64,000 bases of DNA from Pomphorhynchus laevis (GCA_012934845.2 WNNJ02003752.1:108576-172575), one strand, 5' to 3'. Positions 1 to 10,861 are shown, numbered from the stretch's first letter. Program-made: numbers and translations. The notes: generated by a model not told the origin, from the sequence alone.

Positions 1-668
1 AAAAGCAAATGTAACCCCTTTTTGGGGTACAATCTTTCTTTCAATATCGTAGACGCTGATGACTTAACATACCCCCATTGCAATGGGTGCCACCTCTGGG
101 GGCACTGGTCCTCGAACTGTACTAGGCCCCATACGTGTGGGGTTTGCAGCTCTTCCGAAGTCCATGAGGGGAAATCTTCTCTCTCCCCCCTCTGTGTTCC
201 AATTGTGGTGGTCAGCACCCGGCCTGGTCTAGAAGATGTCCTATCTTCAAAGAATACAAATTAAGGCATTGTGGGGCACCGGTCAAACCGGCCCACTTTG
301 CCGCTGCCAGCTTATCCAATTCAAACGGTTATGGTATGTCGGACACCGACATTTTCAAAATTGTTGACGCAAGACTACAGATATATAAAGACGAGATTCG
401 AGCCTTAACGAACCATCTGATAGCGAAATTCGAGGAGTCCCGTTCTCCTCCATCGACGATTCTTACCTCTTCAAAGAGAGCCCCCCGTTCTAAGAAGAGA
501 TCATCTTCTAAACAAAAGTTGGCTTCCTTGAAGTTGGCAAAGAAAGATGATATATGCTGGGAGTTGTTGGCCTCAAAGGGAGATGAAGATAATGCCGGTG
601 GGCAAGTGTCTTCTCCTGGTAGGGCTGGGAGTGAGAAGGGCAACTTTCTCTCTCCTAGTTTCTGCTAG
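1..668 (+). pseudogene. LINE-A ORF1, C-terminal part (zinc-knuckle nucleic-acid-binding protein)
   Basis: Two reading frames make up the end of ORF1. The first (22-264) has clustered Cys/His residues in the pattern HCNGCHLWGHW and CGVC, matching the knuckle region of the 57-kb copy (HCSRWHKWGHW, CGVCG). The second (336-668, 110 residues) is a basic, Ser/Lys-rich tail with runs such as SKKRSSSKQK, and ends 34 bases before the ORF2 start. A frame change or stop near 264 separates the two, so this copy is broken. Such proteins bind the element RNA in a ribonucleoprotein; that role is known for the family, not shown here. The start of ORF1 lies outside the window. Confidence 0.7.
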
Positions 669-702
669 GAGGTAGGCATCCCACTCCAGCTGTCGTAACA
701 CA

Positions 703-1205
703 ATGCAAAGTAGTCAAGAGCCTTTTTCACTGAATATACTTCAGTGGAATTCGGGAGGTGCTTCTGCCCTTAGCCTTCTATCTGGTAGAGATGCGGATGT
801 TATAGTCCTTCAGGAGACGCGGTCTATCCGTAGCCCCCAGGACATTACTCGATATATCCCCAAGCATATTTACACCCACTTCACTCCGTACATAACCCCT
901 CCTCACGCCTCTTCATCTCAAGGTCTTTTAACCCTAGTTAAATGCTCCTTAAGATCATCCCTTCTTTTAAACTATTCTTGTCCAGCCCTGTCTTGTTTAG
1001 CTGTTTCACTTTGTAAGAATGGTAAACGTATCAGCATAGCCAATATCTATATTAGGCCAGGGGAAATTCACAAGAACCGTGATCTCCTGGACCGTATTTT
1101 GGGTAGTGGCTATGACATGTTACTCGGTGACTTCAACGACAGAACTGGTCGTTGGATTAATGCAGCACTCCGCAGAGCCAGGAACGATTACCTTATTCAC
1201 AAACC
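703..1205 (+). pseudogene. LINE-A ORF2 start: APE-type endonuclease, truncated
   Basis: Translation starts at ATG 703 (MQSSQEPF). The open frame runs to 1374, but only the part up to about 1205 is element sequence. Endonuclease landmarks are LQWNSGG near residue 15, VIVLQET near residue 35 (catalytic Glu motif) and LLGDFNDR near residue 145. The later SDH motif is absent because the copy is cut. The domain would nick target DNA to prime reverse transcription. The 56-kb copy begins MQSNREPF and shares most of this stretch, which supports the start. Everything after HKPP is unrelated read-through. Confidence 0.8.
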
Positions 1206-1300
1206 ACCGCCCGCAATAGTTCTTCTAGTTCTTCTAGTTCTTTCTAGAACAATAGTTTTTTTTAAAAACTATTGTTCTAGAAGAACAATAGTTTTTAAAA
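1205..1300. repeat. GTTCTTCTA repeats and an 18-bp perfect hairpin at the LINE-A break
   Basis: Several copies of a GTTCTTCTA unit lead into a hairpin whose arms at 1243-1260 and 1264-1281 are perfect complements around a TTT loop. A further partial copy of the arm (AACAATAGTTTTT) follows at 1284-1296. It sits exactly where LINE-A similarity ends. Confidence 0.85.
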
Positions 1301-1811
1301 GCTATAAAATCGACTTTAGAATAAAAATCGTCATATCCGAATTTTTAATTATTTTGCAAATCGAAACAGTATAATAGCTTGTAAAGTTGACTCCTTTTGA
1401 TCTAACTTTGATTTATACATCTCTTCTACAGTCTGTGTGCTGGTAAGTGAAGAGTTGACGATAGCGAATAGTTTACTTATCGGTATATTTATCTACTTAA
1501 TGTTAAGAGTTTACAAAAACTTATTAATAATGGAATAACTGAGTGGTTCGATTTCTCAATTCTGCTAGAAACTTTTATATTGAAATTTTTACAAAATTTT
1601 CTTAACATTCGACTTGTGATTGCCAACCAATAGGAGCAATCCTTACGGTTGGGGCTCTTCTTGCTTTGAAACTGATACTTAAAATTTGGGCATGTAAACA
1701 TTAAATAAACTCAGTAGTAAAATATAAACCTTCTATGCTTATAATCACATTATATTTTTATCTGACCTTATATCCATTACAGAAATAAGTGATGAGAAAT
1801 CCGGTTTGCTT
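1301..1811. other. AT-rich spacer without recognisable genes
   Basis: I see no coding signal or repeat that I can name. A 70-codon minus-strand frame at 1489-1701 has no recognisable motif. Confidence 0.5.
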
Positions 1812-2364
1812 AAAAATCAAATTTAAAAAGCAATTAATTTACTTTTTTATCTAAAGATTTTGTATCTTTATATTATTTCCTAATTATAATCTAATCTACA
1901 TGTAATGACATGTAGATTAGAACAAGATCGTGTTGTACATACCGATTTTAATTTTATTTAAAATGGCATTTATTAATAAATAATTATTGGAGCTGGATCA
2001 AAGGAAAGAAGTAATTATTTTTGATATTTCGCTAACTGCTATTAGCATCTCCAGAAAATTACATTTTCTAAAGTAATTTTCTAAAGATGCTAACAGAAGT
2101 TAGCAAAATATCAAAAATAATTACTTATTTTCTTTGATCCAGCTCCAATAATTCTTTATCAATAATGGCTCATTATCAACTATTTATCAACTACATTTTT
2201 TAAAGTAATTTTCTGAAGTAATTTTCTGAAGATGCTAACAGAAATTAGCGAGATATCAAAAATAAATCCTATTTTCTTTTATCCAGTTCCAAGAATTCTT
2301 TATTAATAAATGCCTTTTATTATTATTCTAATAATAAAAGGCTTGCTTTTTAAATTTGATTTTT
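1812..2364. mobile_element. Nested palindromic MITE-like cluster
   Basis: Perfect 22-base inverted repeats lie at 1812-1833 and 2343-2364. Inside them are perfect 16-base inverted repeats (GGCATTTATTAATAAA) at 1965-1980 and 2299-2314. Inside those is a palindrome of about 170 bp (1983-2154) centred near 2066, whose ends read TTATTGGAGCTGGATCAAAG and its complement. A further inverted half-unit occupies about 2160-2297. No protein is encoded. The nested symmetry suggests non-autonomous DNA elements inserted into one another or duplicated as inverted dimers. Related units lie at 2.42-2.63 kb and 26.95-27.06 kb. Confidence 0.75.
1890..1921. repeat. 13-bp perfect hairpin
   Basis: The arms at 1890-1902 and 1909-1921 are perfect complements around the loop TAATGA. 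It has no neighbouring gene, so a terminator role is unlikely. Confidence 0.8.
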
Positions 2365-2417
2365 TCTCGTGCATGACATATGCAAGCATGACATATGGTG
2401 TTTATCATCTGTAATTA

Positions 2418-2632
2418 AAGTAATTTTCTAAAGATGCTAACAGAAGTTAGCGAAATATCAAATAAAGTTTTTCTTCTTTCTTTGATCCAGATCCAGATTA
2501 TCTTTAAGATACATTTTATTTAAATAGTTGATAATGCGCCATTATTGATAAAGAATTATTAAATCTGGATCAAAGAAGGAAAACTTAATTTGATATTTCT
2601 CTAGCCTCTGATAGAATCTTCAGAAAATTACT
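2418..2632. mobile_element. Second pair of inverted MITE-like units
   Basis: One unit at about 2421-2502 reads inward from TAATTTTCTAAAGATGCTAA to GATCCAG. Its inverted partner occupies about 2527-2631. The pair has the opposite polarity to the palindrome at 1983-2154: here the GATCCAG/CTGGATC ends face each other. There is no coding sequence. Confidence 0.7.
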
Positions 2633-3311
2633 TTCAAGATGAACAGTTTTCATTAATCAAACGGTCTACCTTTAAAACCATTTTGTCTCCAATCGGTTCA
2701 ATGTATGTTCAATACGCGTAACTTGATTGTCGTAATGTTGTAATAACTGATTAATATATAAATTTGCAATATTCGATATTAGATGTCGAATTAGTTTTAC
2801 CATAAGCAATTTCACTGCATAAACAGTTTCACTTATTTTAGAGCTCACAATTCGCTTTAAAGTTATCACCTGTTATATTTTTCTATTGATTAAAGGTCGC
2901 AGTTATAAATTTGAGTTTTTACTTCAATTACCACATATGAAAATCATTTAGTTTGCACTGTTTATTGCTCAGTGATTGTAAACACCGAAAATTGTGCTGA
3001 CTGAATAAATTTGTTTTCGGCATACCTCGTCGGTATTCTTTTACTGCTAATTGTGTTAGTCGATTCTTGTTAAATGAATACTGGAATAAAACGGAATATA
3101 TTCAGTAAATACGAAATCATTTGCTTAGATGCATTCTATTTTGCTTAATACTCACACGATAAATACTCACACGATAAATACTCACACGATATTGGAGCAT
3201 TTTAACAAAAATAAGCTGTAAATGTAACACTATAAGTAGACTTGCGTGCGATATTATTTTATCCGCAAAAAAATATTTTCAAATCAACATATCATTTTAA
3301 AATTATCGTAA
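2633..3311. other. Spacer with a 15-base tandem repeat
   Basis: Mostly featureless AT-rich DNA. At 3150-3190 a 15-base unit containing ACTCACACGATAAAT is repeated nearly three times. A 65-codon minus-strand frame at 2672-2869 has no recognisable motif and is not called as a gene. Confidence 0.5.
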
Positions 3312-4310
3312 TTACATGAATGGAATTGAGCTGGAATATGTCATGGGTTTTATGCCAGGATTAGAACTGCTGCAAGTTGCTTAATTTCGTAATCGAGATC
3401 GTGTGAGATTCAAGATTTCGTCTTTATTATTCATGCTGTCACAATTATTCGGAGCTGAAAATACAGTTATACATTGTTTGTCGTGCATAACGTTAACACC
3501 TTCTAGCTGCATTTCATGGCTACGAATGATATATTTAAGCTTGTCCTTTTTGCAAAACTTACCGGTAACATCTGGTCCAAATTGTAATCCAAGCCCTCTT
3601 CTGCTCGGATGTCGTCTAATTTCCTGGCATGGATCAAACCAGAGAATATCGGTTATGATGCCAGTATCAGGTGGTTGACGATTTCTATCGATTTTACCCA
3701 CATCGTCCAAAGTAACATCAGTAGATGAAAATAATCCACCATGCATGACGGCTGCGGCGTTATTGAGATCATAGCACAATGGAAGATAATTAAATATTTC
3801 GGTAAATAATTTGAACATACGATCTTCGTATTTTGACTTGACCTCGCCCATAAATCTGTATATCTCGTTCACTGAAATCGTTTCGTGATTGCCTCGTGTC
3901 AGTAAGAAATGGTTTGGGTAAAGAAGCTATGCCAAAAGTAAAAATATGCATTCTGTACTAAACGATCCTGGGTCCACAAAATCTACATTGAATAAATATA
4001 GATTACCTGCAGAAGGAACCCCATAAAAATCAAATATGTTCAAAAGATCAAAATACTGTCCGTGAATGTCCCCACAAACTGTTAATTCTGAATCCGTTGG
4101 TATATCAACATGAATCAAAGTGTTCTGATTTCTAAAATGTTCTCTCGCTTGAATTCGGATCTGATAGGCATATTTTTTGTGCAATTTTTTGATTTCTAAA
4201 GTGTTCTGTCAATTGATTTACGAATGATAAAGTAACTGTCCCGTATTCATCGAGCTTAGGACCGTTGTAATCCAAAGGTACATCTATTAGATTAAAATCG
4301 CATTACGACT
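3312..4310 (-). pseudogene. PPP5C: Processed pseudogene of protein phosphatase 5
   Basis: Minus-strand reading gives an intronless copy of the catalytic domain of PP5, a PPP-family Ser/Thr phosphatase whose TPR domain binds Hsp90. In order it shows linker residues GPKLDEYG, HKKYAYQI, CGDIHGQYFDLLNIF, RGNHET, HGGLFS, DRNRQPPD, QFGPDV, RSHEMQLEG, VFSAPN and a KPM.Y tail near 3340. The QPPD and KPM.Y stretches point to PP5 rather than PP1, PP2A or PP2B. The TPR half is missing. It is dead or changed: a frame shift near 4180, an in-frame TAG near 3925, a TAA at 3381-3383 before the normal C-terminus, and GDFVDRG altered to VDFVDPG, losing the phosphate-binding Arg. Lack of introns suggests retroposition. 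No poly-A tail or target duplication was identified. Confidence 0.88.
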
Positions 4311-4985
4311 TTGTAGTAGAAACCAGCTACGGCATCCTTCATGATTTCCATCACATAGTTCACACTCACAGCATGTCCGATTTAATCCTGAAAATTTTTA
4401 TATGTGCCAACCTGTTAATGTTAAAAATTAAAAAATTACCAATGTCATGTTAATAAATAAATTGTGCTTTGTTTTATTTAAAAAATATTGTATTTGTTGA
4501 AATATTAATTTTATAAATGATAAAAATTAATAAATGGCCATAAATTTAATTAGATAAATACTCATAATTTTTTATTTTATGTATAAAATTCTAAAGCCTA
4601 ATGAATTAATTGTGCATTTTGAAAATATTTACAGGTTTCCATTGTAAAGTGGGACACCTCCATTTCTGCTTGATGAAATCTATATGTCTTTTGATATGTA
4701 ATCTCGTTTTAGTCTTCCACTTACAACAGCATTTAGCTCCCATTGATCAGGAATACAACTATATTTATGCTTCCAGCCAGAATGGATAACGCCAAGGTTT
4801 GTTGCCTTATTGTCTAAACTTGCATACAGCTCACTACGATGCTATTTGTTTCATAAATTTGAAATTTCCTGAACGGGCTGAATCGTGTATTCGTAAGTTA
4901 TGTGGTAACAGCTGCAGAGATCTGCAACTTTTCAACTGCCTCGAAATAAATATTTTGCACTTTACTGTAAAAGTTTGCAATTATT
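4311..4985. other. AT-rich spacer, no gene recognised
   Basis: I see no domain or named repeat here. An 87-codon plus-strand frame at 4799-5062 runs into the R-D repeat and is treated as chance. Confidence 0.5.
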
Positions 4986-4989
4986 TTAT

Positions 4990-5160
4990 AATAATAAGGA
5001 TTTATTACACGTATTTGGCCCCGCTGTTATGTTGGGTAGAGGAGTTAGGGGCCGAAACCTGATAGCATATCAGTTCCTCCTGATGACCTCTAATCCTTAT
5101 TCAGATACAACGTTTGTTATTTATTAGTCAATTCATAAAAATGACTTATATTTTAAAGGT
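4990..5160 (-). repeat. Dispersed repeat R-D, copy 1
   Basis: This non-coding repeat contains GGCCCCGCTGTTATG, GGGGCCGAAACCTGATAGCA, CTCCTGATGACCTCTAATCC and TTATTAGTCAATTCATAAA. The same blocks occur in the same order at 20.53, 27.57 and 37.38 kb, and on the other strand at 7.55-7.77 kb. Orientation is given relative to the 7.6-kb copy. Confidence 0.8.
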
Positions 5161-5233
5161 CCAGATGAGTTACCCATCGAATTTGCCGTTACGAACGGTT
5201 AAGAGTAGATATTATTCTTTACTGTTTGTCTTC

Positions 5234-5661
5234 TCAATAGTCCTTGAATGCTGAACATCTTGACAAAGCAGGATGTTCAAGTCCGCAATTCGTGCATTTT
5301 GGGGCTTGTTTGCATTGAGTGTCATGGACGAATTCATCAGATCCACACACTCCGCATTTCTTCTTCATACTACCGGTGGAGTTCCAGTGTCCCCACATGT
5401 GACACTTGTAACAATGTGGAAATGTAAGATTGTTCGTACTTGCAATTGTAAAGTTTAGATTGCAACCATAAAAGGATTGGATGCTGCATTATACATGAGA
5501 TGGGCATTGTCCTATTCGATATTTGCGAATGCAATAGGAAGAGTTTGGTCGTCTTTGTTTTTAATAAACCCAATGTTTTGAAGGAAATAACGCTTTTGAA
5601 TCTCAGCGATATCTTCTTTTTCTAGGTCGGGGATAATATTAGTAATCTTTACTGACGACAT
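5234..5661 (-). pseudogene. Divergent LINE-A-related ORF1 fragment
   Basis: Reading the minus strand from ATG 5661 (MSSVKITNIIPDLEKEDI) gives a gag-like protein. Its end carries knuckles in the pattern HCYKCHMWGHW, CGVCG and CTNCGLEHPALSRC, then a stop at 5234-5236. This is the same architecture as the LINE-A ORF1 copies at 0.1 and 57 kb, but clearly a different family member. An in-frame stop and a frame change lie in the middle (about 5450-5520), so it is broken. No ORF2 follows; the R-D repeat and PP5 relic lie beyond. Confidence 0.7.
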
Positions 5662-5699
5662 TATAGGCTTTGATACTGGAGTTATTTATGAGAACAATT

Positions 5700-6060
5700 T
5701 TCTTTGAAGAAATTAGCAAAAGATGTGGCTAAGTCCAAGGATACGAAGGATATCTTGTAGTAGTTATTCATCACTTTTGCCGAGTTAATTTTAACTCTAT
5801 TAGGTTGTATTTTAATAAATTATCTCAGAAATTCGTTAAAATACTGTTTTTCTTTCATTGGAATACTTTTAGAAAATGTATAATATAATTATATAATTAT
5901 AATCATATAATTATGATTATAAAATGTATAATGTAATTTTTAAATCTTTATAATTATAAATATAATCTTTATAATTATATCTGTTGTGGAAATCGGTAAT
6001 TCAATCGATCAAGTTAAATATTAAAATTAAATATTTAAATAATTTAAATATTACAAAATA
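5700..6060. other. AT-rich spacer with short palindromic TATAATTA runs
   Basis: The stretch 5880-5980 is dominated by interleaved TATAATTATA-type palindromes. No gene is recognised. Confidence 0.5.
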
Positions 6061-6064
6061 TTAA

Positions 6065-6265
6065 CAGCAAAATATCTATCGAAACTATAAACTTATCGAT
6101 GATAATGTAACCAGTTTTATAATGCAAATGCATTTTCCCATTGCACTGATGTTTTAAAAGATTAATAAAAATTTAAATTATATTTTTTTAATTATAAAAC
6201 AGGTTACTTTATCATTGATAAGTTTAGAGTTTAGGTTTCGAGTTTAAAGTTTATAGTTTTTGCTG
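6065..6265. mobile_element. MITE with about 65-bp terminal inverted repeats flanked by TTAA
   Basis: The left end reads TTAA then CAGCAAAA, and the right end reads TTTTTGCTG then TTAA. The inverted similarity continues inward for about 65 bp on the left (6065-6124) and about 80 bp on the right (6188-6265), including CGAAACTATAAACTTATC against its complement. It has no coding capacity. TTAA on both sides is the target of piggyBac-type transposases, so this may be a non-autonomous relative. Because TTAA is itself palindromic it could also be the outermost part of the inverted repeat. Confidence 0.65.
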
Positions 6266-6269
6266 TTAA

Positions 6270-7050
6270 TAATTTGCTGTTTATTTTTGATTAAAAATAA
6301 AACAATTTGATTAAATGGGTAATCATTAGAATAAAATATTTTATATTCAAGAATTATATTATTTTGGTATTCGTCAAGTCAATACAAGGTATTGCGTTGA
6401 AGGTATTTTTTGGAAACGGCATTGCTATCGATTTTTAGATAAACACGATAAAGTCAATAAGAAACTAAAACAAATCAACAACTGTTTGGTAGTTTTTACG
6501 ACTTGTCAGTAAATTTATTGAATAAGTTATAGCTCCCTTACTTGAGTTGGTAAATTTAGCTGTTAAAAAACTTATTATCCAGGTTTTCGGATAAACATTT
6601 TCGGATAAAATATATCTTTGCAATAAATGGTATAAATTCCTTGATATGATAAAAAGGGTATTTCTAAGAGTAAACATTTTTACATTGTAAATTTAAATGC
6701 ACTTTCTACAGATCCGTATTTCGGTATGCAATTATACTATAAATTTTTATGGGTCAGGGATATATCGGAATAAGTATTTACTTAAATATTTACGATTAAT
6801 AATTAAAATCAATAATTTATCTAAATTGATAAGTTCGTTTTATTCAATATGGTAATATAGCAGGATATTGAATCAGATAATAAACACAATATATAATATG
6901 GAAAAATTAAAGTTTTGTATGCGATTTTATGTTGCATACAACATCTCAAAACTTTCCGTATTTGAAATAATGACATATCTAAAACAGTATATATTGTAAA
7001 AGAAAGAAATTGTGATATATGGGAGTAGAGAAATGTGGGATACGGATATG
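6270..7050. other. AT-rich spacer, nothing recognised
   Basis: Short minus-strand frames at 6465-6677 and 6821-7066 have no recognisable motif. Confidence 0.45.
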
Positions 7051-7059
7051 ATGATAGTT

Positions 7060-9180
7060 TATCCAAAATGTCATTTTGTCATATTTTTTTATAAATTTCG
7101 ATATTTACATGCTTTATTCAAAAAATAAATCTTGTATGAAAATACAGTGGTTATTATATGAATGTAATAATTTAGAATTTGAATGTCGAAATATTCCGAT
7201 TTTGAATTGATTTCTTTAATAAAACAAAATAATTCATATCCAATAATTGAGTATACGTATTTTATAAATTAAAAATAAAGATGAATAATTATAAGTAATA
7301 AATAATTATATAAGATTTTCGAATTTATCTTTTCAAATTTCGTTGGCAGATTTTTGTCTCCAGATAGCAACATTTCATGCTTCCCATAGTGCACTAAACG
7401 TTAAATATATATAATGTACTTAAATATAATTAAAGTACATTAATATAATGTACTATCGTGAATGTACTTAAATTAAGTTCTACACGCTTTCGTTAAATAT
7501 ATCCTCTAATGACTTTAGTAAATATCTCATGTTACTAACTCATTCATTAGCTGAGTATATGGACTAATCAGATCAGCGAACTGAGTCCGTATTTTATACT
7601 ATAAATAAATTAAGAATAAAGAGAAATAGTTACAAATAATAAATAATTATATAAGATCTTATACAATTTATATCATGTATAATATACGATGCATTCGAAT
7701 AAGGATTATATGTCATTAGGAGGAATTACTGTTATCAGGCTTTGCTATTATTCCTCGACTCATCTTAATACTCGATCAATTGCTACAATATACATTTTGT
7801 TTTTCATTAACAAGGATGTTTAATTTTTAGACACCTTCACCTCATTTCAGACTTCCACTCTTACAGACCAAGTGGTATCCATTAATCCCCATTTTTGAAA
7901 CTTGCTTTTTTAGTTGTTTGGGTAAAAAACTAAGATATTCCTACCGATTTAAAGTTATACTATGCGACGTAAAATACTTTTGCATTGTTTAGGTGTTTAC
8001 GGGTCTAGTATACATATTATATCTATCGTTAATGTACTTAAATTAAGTTCTACACGCTTTCGTTAAATATATATCCTTCGATGATTGTATTAAATATTTC
8101 ATTTTAATAACGCATTTATTAGCTGAGTATATAGACTAATATGATCAGCAAACTGAGCTCATGTAATTTATACTATAAATAAATTAAGGATAAAGATTAA
8201 TAATTATAAATAAGAAAAATGAAGTAAAAAATAATATGAAAATGAAGTAGTTATTACATGGCTGTCATTATTTATAATGTTAATGTCGATATATTTCGAT
8301 TTTGAAATGATTTCTATGATAAAAACACAAAAGAATTAGTATTATTAATTACGAATTATCGTAAATTAATACTTTACAATAGAATGGCTAAGAAGAAAGA
8401 TATGTGGCAGATTACTTTTAGTAAAAAATTATTTGGCTTAACAAAATCAAATTTACGTATTTTTTTTATCAATTTTGATATTTACATGCCACATTAAAAA
8501 ATAAATAAATCTTGTCTAGAATGATAATTAAATAAAAGAGATGTGGATAAAAGGATTTGGGATAAAGAGATGGGGGTTAAAGGATAGGGATAAACGAATA
8601 AGGGTTAGATGACGTAGATTAATAAATAAGAGTAAAAGAATGAGAAAAGGGACGAGGAATATTTTATCCATATTCTCATTTTGTCAAAGCTAATATAGAA
8701 TTTAAAAATAATCATATTTCTGTGATTTTATAAGTTTAGATATTGCTTTATTCAAAGAATAAATCTAGTCAAGAAATGGTAGTAATTATCATTTGAATGT
8801 CAAAATTTGAAATGTTAAATTAGTGATACTTAAGGTAAGCACAAAATTAAGTAAAGAATTGAAGATGCCGAGATATTTTGATTTTAATATGATTTTTTAC
8901 AATAAAAACATAAAATAAATATTTTTTCGCTATAAATCACAGTAAAGTATAATAGAATGATTACTTTAAATAGCATAGTAATCTACACTTTATCTGTCAT
9001 AAATTTTTAAATTTCACATTATTTTTGACCAAAAAACTTCTGTTATTCTACCAGATAAAAATATTTTCATCAATTTTGGTTTGATTATATACTCTTTCAT
9101 TATATACTGTTACATTCTCTTGGATTTAAAAATATCAATTTATATAATTGTATTTAGTGAATACAATTCAATAATATTTT
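7060..9180. repeat. Region of degenerate long-period direct repeats
   Basis: Blocks recur at intervals of several hundred bases. GTACTTAAATTAAGTTCTAC followed by TTAGCTGAGTATAT occurs at about 7465-7560 and again at about 8035-8125. A block with TTTACATGCTTTATTCAAAAA and AATAAATCTTGT occurs near 7105, 8480 and 8750. GTCGAAATATTCCGATTTTGAA-like sequence occurs near 7180, 8285 and 8870. The copies are diverged, giving an old, non-coding, satellite-like or segmentally duplicated region. Confidence 0.55.
7555..7770 (+). repeat. Dispersed repeat R-D, copy 2 (most complete)
   Basis: It runs from GATCAGCGAACTGAGTCCGT through an AT-rich middle to AATAAGGATTATATGTCATT, ATCAGGC and TATTCCTCGAC. It defines both ends of the repeat: other copies show one or both of these blocks. 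A partial copy with the first block lies at about 8115-8215. Confidence 0.7.
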
Positions 9181-9215
9181 TTTTATTTTTAAAAATATCA
9201 TTGACGCCAGACGCG

Positions 9216-9365
9216 GAAGACACAGACGCGGAAACCAGACGGCACACATGACTCGTGTGTCGTCTGCCAGCCCTCCTCTGCATCTAGTAGTGGGAGGGAT
9301 CTGGCACTGAGGAGTCATTGTGATGACGAAACGGTACTTGCTACCGTTCTTCTGCGTCTGTCTTC
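9216..9365 (+). ncRNA. Hammerhead-ribozyme-like motif, copy 1
   Basis: The core reads GTC (9262-9264), stem I arms TGCCAG (9265-9270) and CTGGCA (9301-9306), CTGAGGA (9307-9313), stem II GTCAT/ATGAC (9314-9318, 9323-9327) with loop TGTG, then GAAA (9328-9331). Stem I extends with CCCTCC/GGAGGG and an apical CTGC/GTAG. After GAAA, ACGGTA (9331-9336) pairs either with TACCGT just downstream (9342-9347) or partly with the strand before GTC. Outer arms 9216-9233 and 9350-9365 are also complementary. All invariant core bases (CUGANGA, GAAA, NUH) are present. Self-cleavage is inferred, not shown. Confidence 0.7.
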
Positions 9366-10860
9366 AATAATAACAACAAAATAATTAGTATTTTATTAGA
9401 AAGTTTCATAATTTACAATAGAATGGCTAAGAAGAAAGATATTTATATTTATATACTCTTTCATTATATACTTTTGCATTCTCTTGGATTTAAAAATATC
9501 AATTTATATGATAATAATTTGATATTATTAAATTATAATATTGCAAATCACAAGCTAAACCATCATGGAAAACAAGCATATGCATTTCGATGATTCGCAA
9601 CGAAGCCATATTTGCTAGAAACTGATATTTTAATTGTATTTTAAAAGCAAAATAGTAATATTAACCAGCATTACATTTCTTAACCGTGAATGCAGAATGG
9701 TTTGGTAAAGCTGCATATACCTACATTCTTTATGTGGGCACAGTGATCTTCGTAATTTAACATGACTAATTGCTAGAATTTACCAATGTCATTATTATTA
9801 CCGATGATAAATGGCTAAAAAATATTTTTTCTATTGAAAATCTGCGCGAAAAGTGAAATGTCACTTGAGCCATAATAAAATAAAGCTTTATTCGGAATTC
9901 GAAAATATATTTTTCCAATTAAGTGAGTAATTATTTTTTTGCAAGCAACAATATTCACATTTGCGACGTTCAATTATAAATTTAATTCGCTGAATTTTTT
10001 GTGAGTTACAATCGACTTCAAAATATATTAATTTTCGTCCAAATTGCAGGTTATTTTACTTTTTCAAAATTGCGCATATGCTCATACAGTTCTGTTTTTG
10101 CAGCGTTCACAAATCGATTATTTTTAGCATTTGATTTTTTTTACGTAACCTCCAGAATATCACTCAAACAACACTCAAACTTTTACGTTGTGTGAAACAG
10201 TAGTTCATGATGATATCAGCAGCTATTGCAGTATTAGACTGAACCTTTTTATCGCATAAATTGCCGTTTCTTTGATTCCATTGTAAATAAAAATAAATTA
10301 AAGAAACAAATGGATATTTTAAAAATTTTATTTTGGTATTTTATTTTATTATGCAATCTCCAGAATGACTGTATTTTAAAAAAGCATTAAACCGCCTTTT
10401 GACGACTCCATGGATTTACCTGATATTTGTGGATTTTGCACCAAAGTTAGATAGTCTCAATCTTACTCTATCTATTTATACTGTGTAATAGCAGTAAACC
10501 TACTTTGAAATAGATTGCGAATTTAGTACCAATAGAAAGTGTGACATAAAAGTTTTATCACGCAGGTCTTCCTTGGCATATTTATAAGGTTCCATATTTC
10601 AACCATTAGTCTTTGGCTGATAATTACCCATCCGCAACTACCTTGACGATTTTCCAATTAGCAAAATACATAAATGTTGTAAAATTGTAAAACCCAAATA
10701 AAATTGGGATTTAATAATATTCCTGTTTTCAATAGTGTACTGTCAAAACAATGATAAAAATAACTAATTTGTAATAACAAATGGATATTTGCTAATGGCT
10801 AAAAATGCATCTCTTCTATTGAAATTCTGAGCGAAAAAGTGAAGTGGCACTGATAGCCCT
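9366..10860. other. AT-rich spacer with internal duplications
   Basis: A block containing ATGGCTAAAAAATATTTT, TCTATTGAAAATCTG and AAAGTGAAATGTCACT (about 9795-9870) recurs at about 10790-10855. The stretch 9395-9520 repeats text from about 8380-8400 and 9085-9145. A 64-codon frame at 10001-10195 has no recognisable motif. No gene is called. Confidence 0.45.
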
Positions 10861-10861
10861 G

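Larger units (their letters stand above)
1..1205 (+). mobile_element. LINE-A copy 1, 3'-truncated non-LTR retrotransposon
   Basis: The window opens inside a LINE. The end of a zinc-knuckle ORF1 is followed, 34 bases after its stop, by the start of an endonuclease ORF2. The same order and related proteins recur at 54-57.7 kb on the minus strand and in pieces at 5.2, 11.5 and 57.9 kb. Similarity to the 56-kb copy stops abruptly near 1205, after the shared residues RRARN.YL and HKPP, where a hairpin-rich stretch begins. The copy therefore lacks the rest of the endonuclease, the reverse transcriptase and the 3' end. The gag-like ORF1 plus APE endonuclease plan is that of the Jockey/I/R1 side of LINEs. 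The exact clade cannot be set by eye. Confidence 0.85.

Noticed and set aside
703-1374. The full 223-codon frame as LINE ORF2
   Set aside because: Residues after about position 168 come from the hairpin-rich flank and have no relation to LINE-A copy 3.
2672-2869. 65-codon minus-strand frame as a small gene
   Set aside because: No recognisable motif, no neighbours and AT-rich composition. Not distinguishable from chance.
3150-3190. 15-base tandem units as a CRISPR-like array
   Set aside because: The units are contiguous without spacers and the genome is eukaryotic. It is a plain tandem repeat.
3381-4184. PP5-like frames as a working phosphatase gene
   Set aside because: Internal stops, a frame shift and loss of the DRG arginine make an active enzyme very unlikely.
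5020-5100. R-D block with GAAACCTGATAGC and CCTGATGACC as a hammerhead
   Set aside because: GAAA precedes rather than follows CTGATGA and no helix closes the right order.
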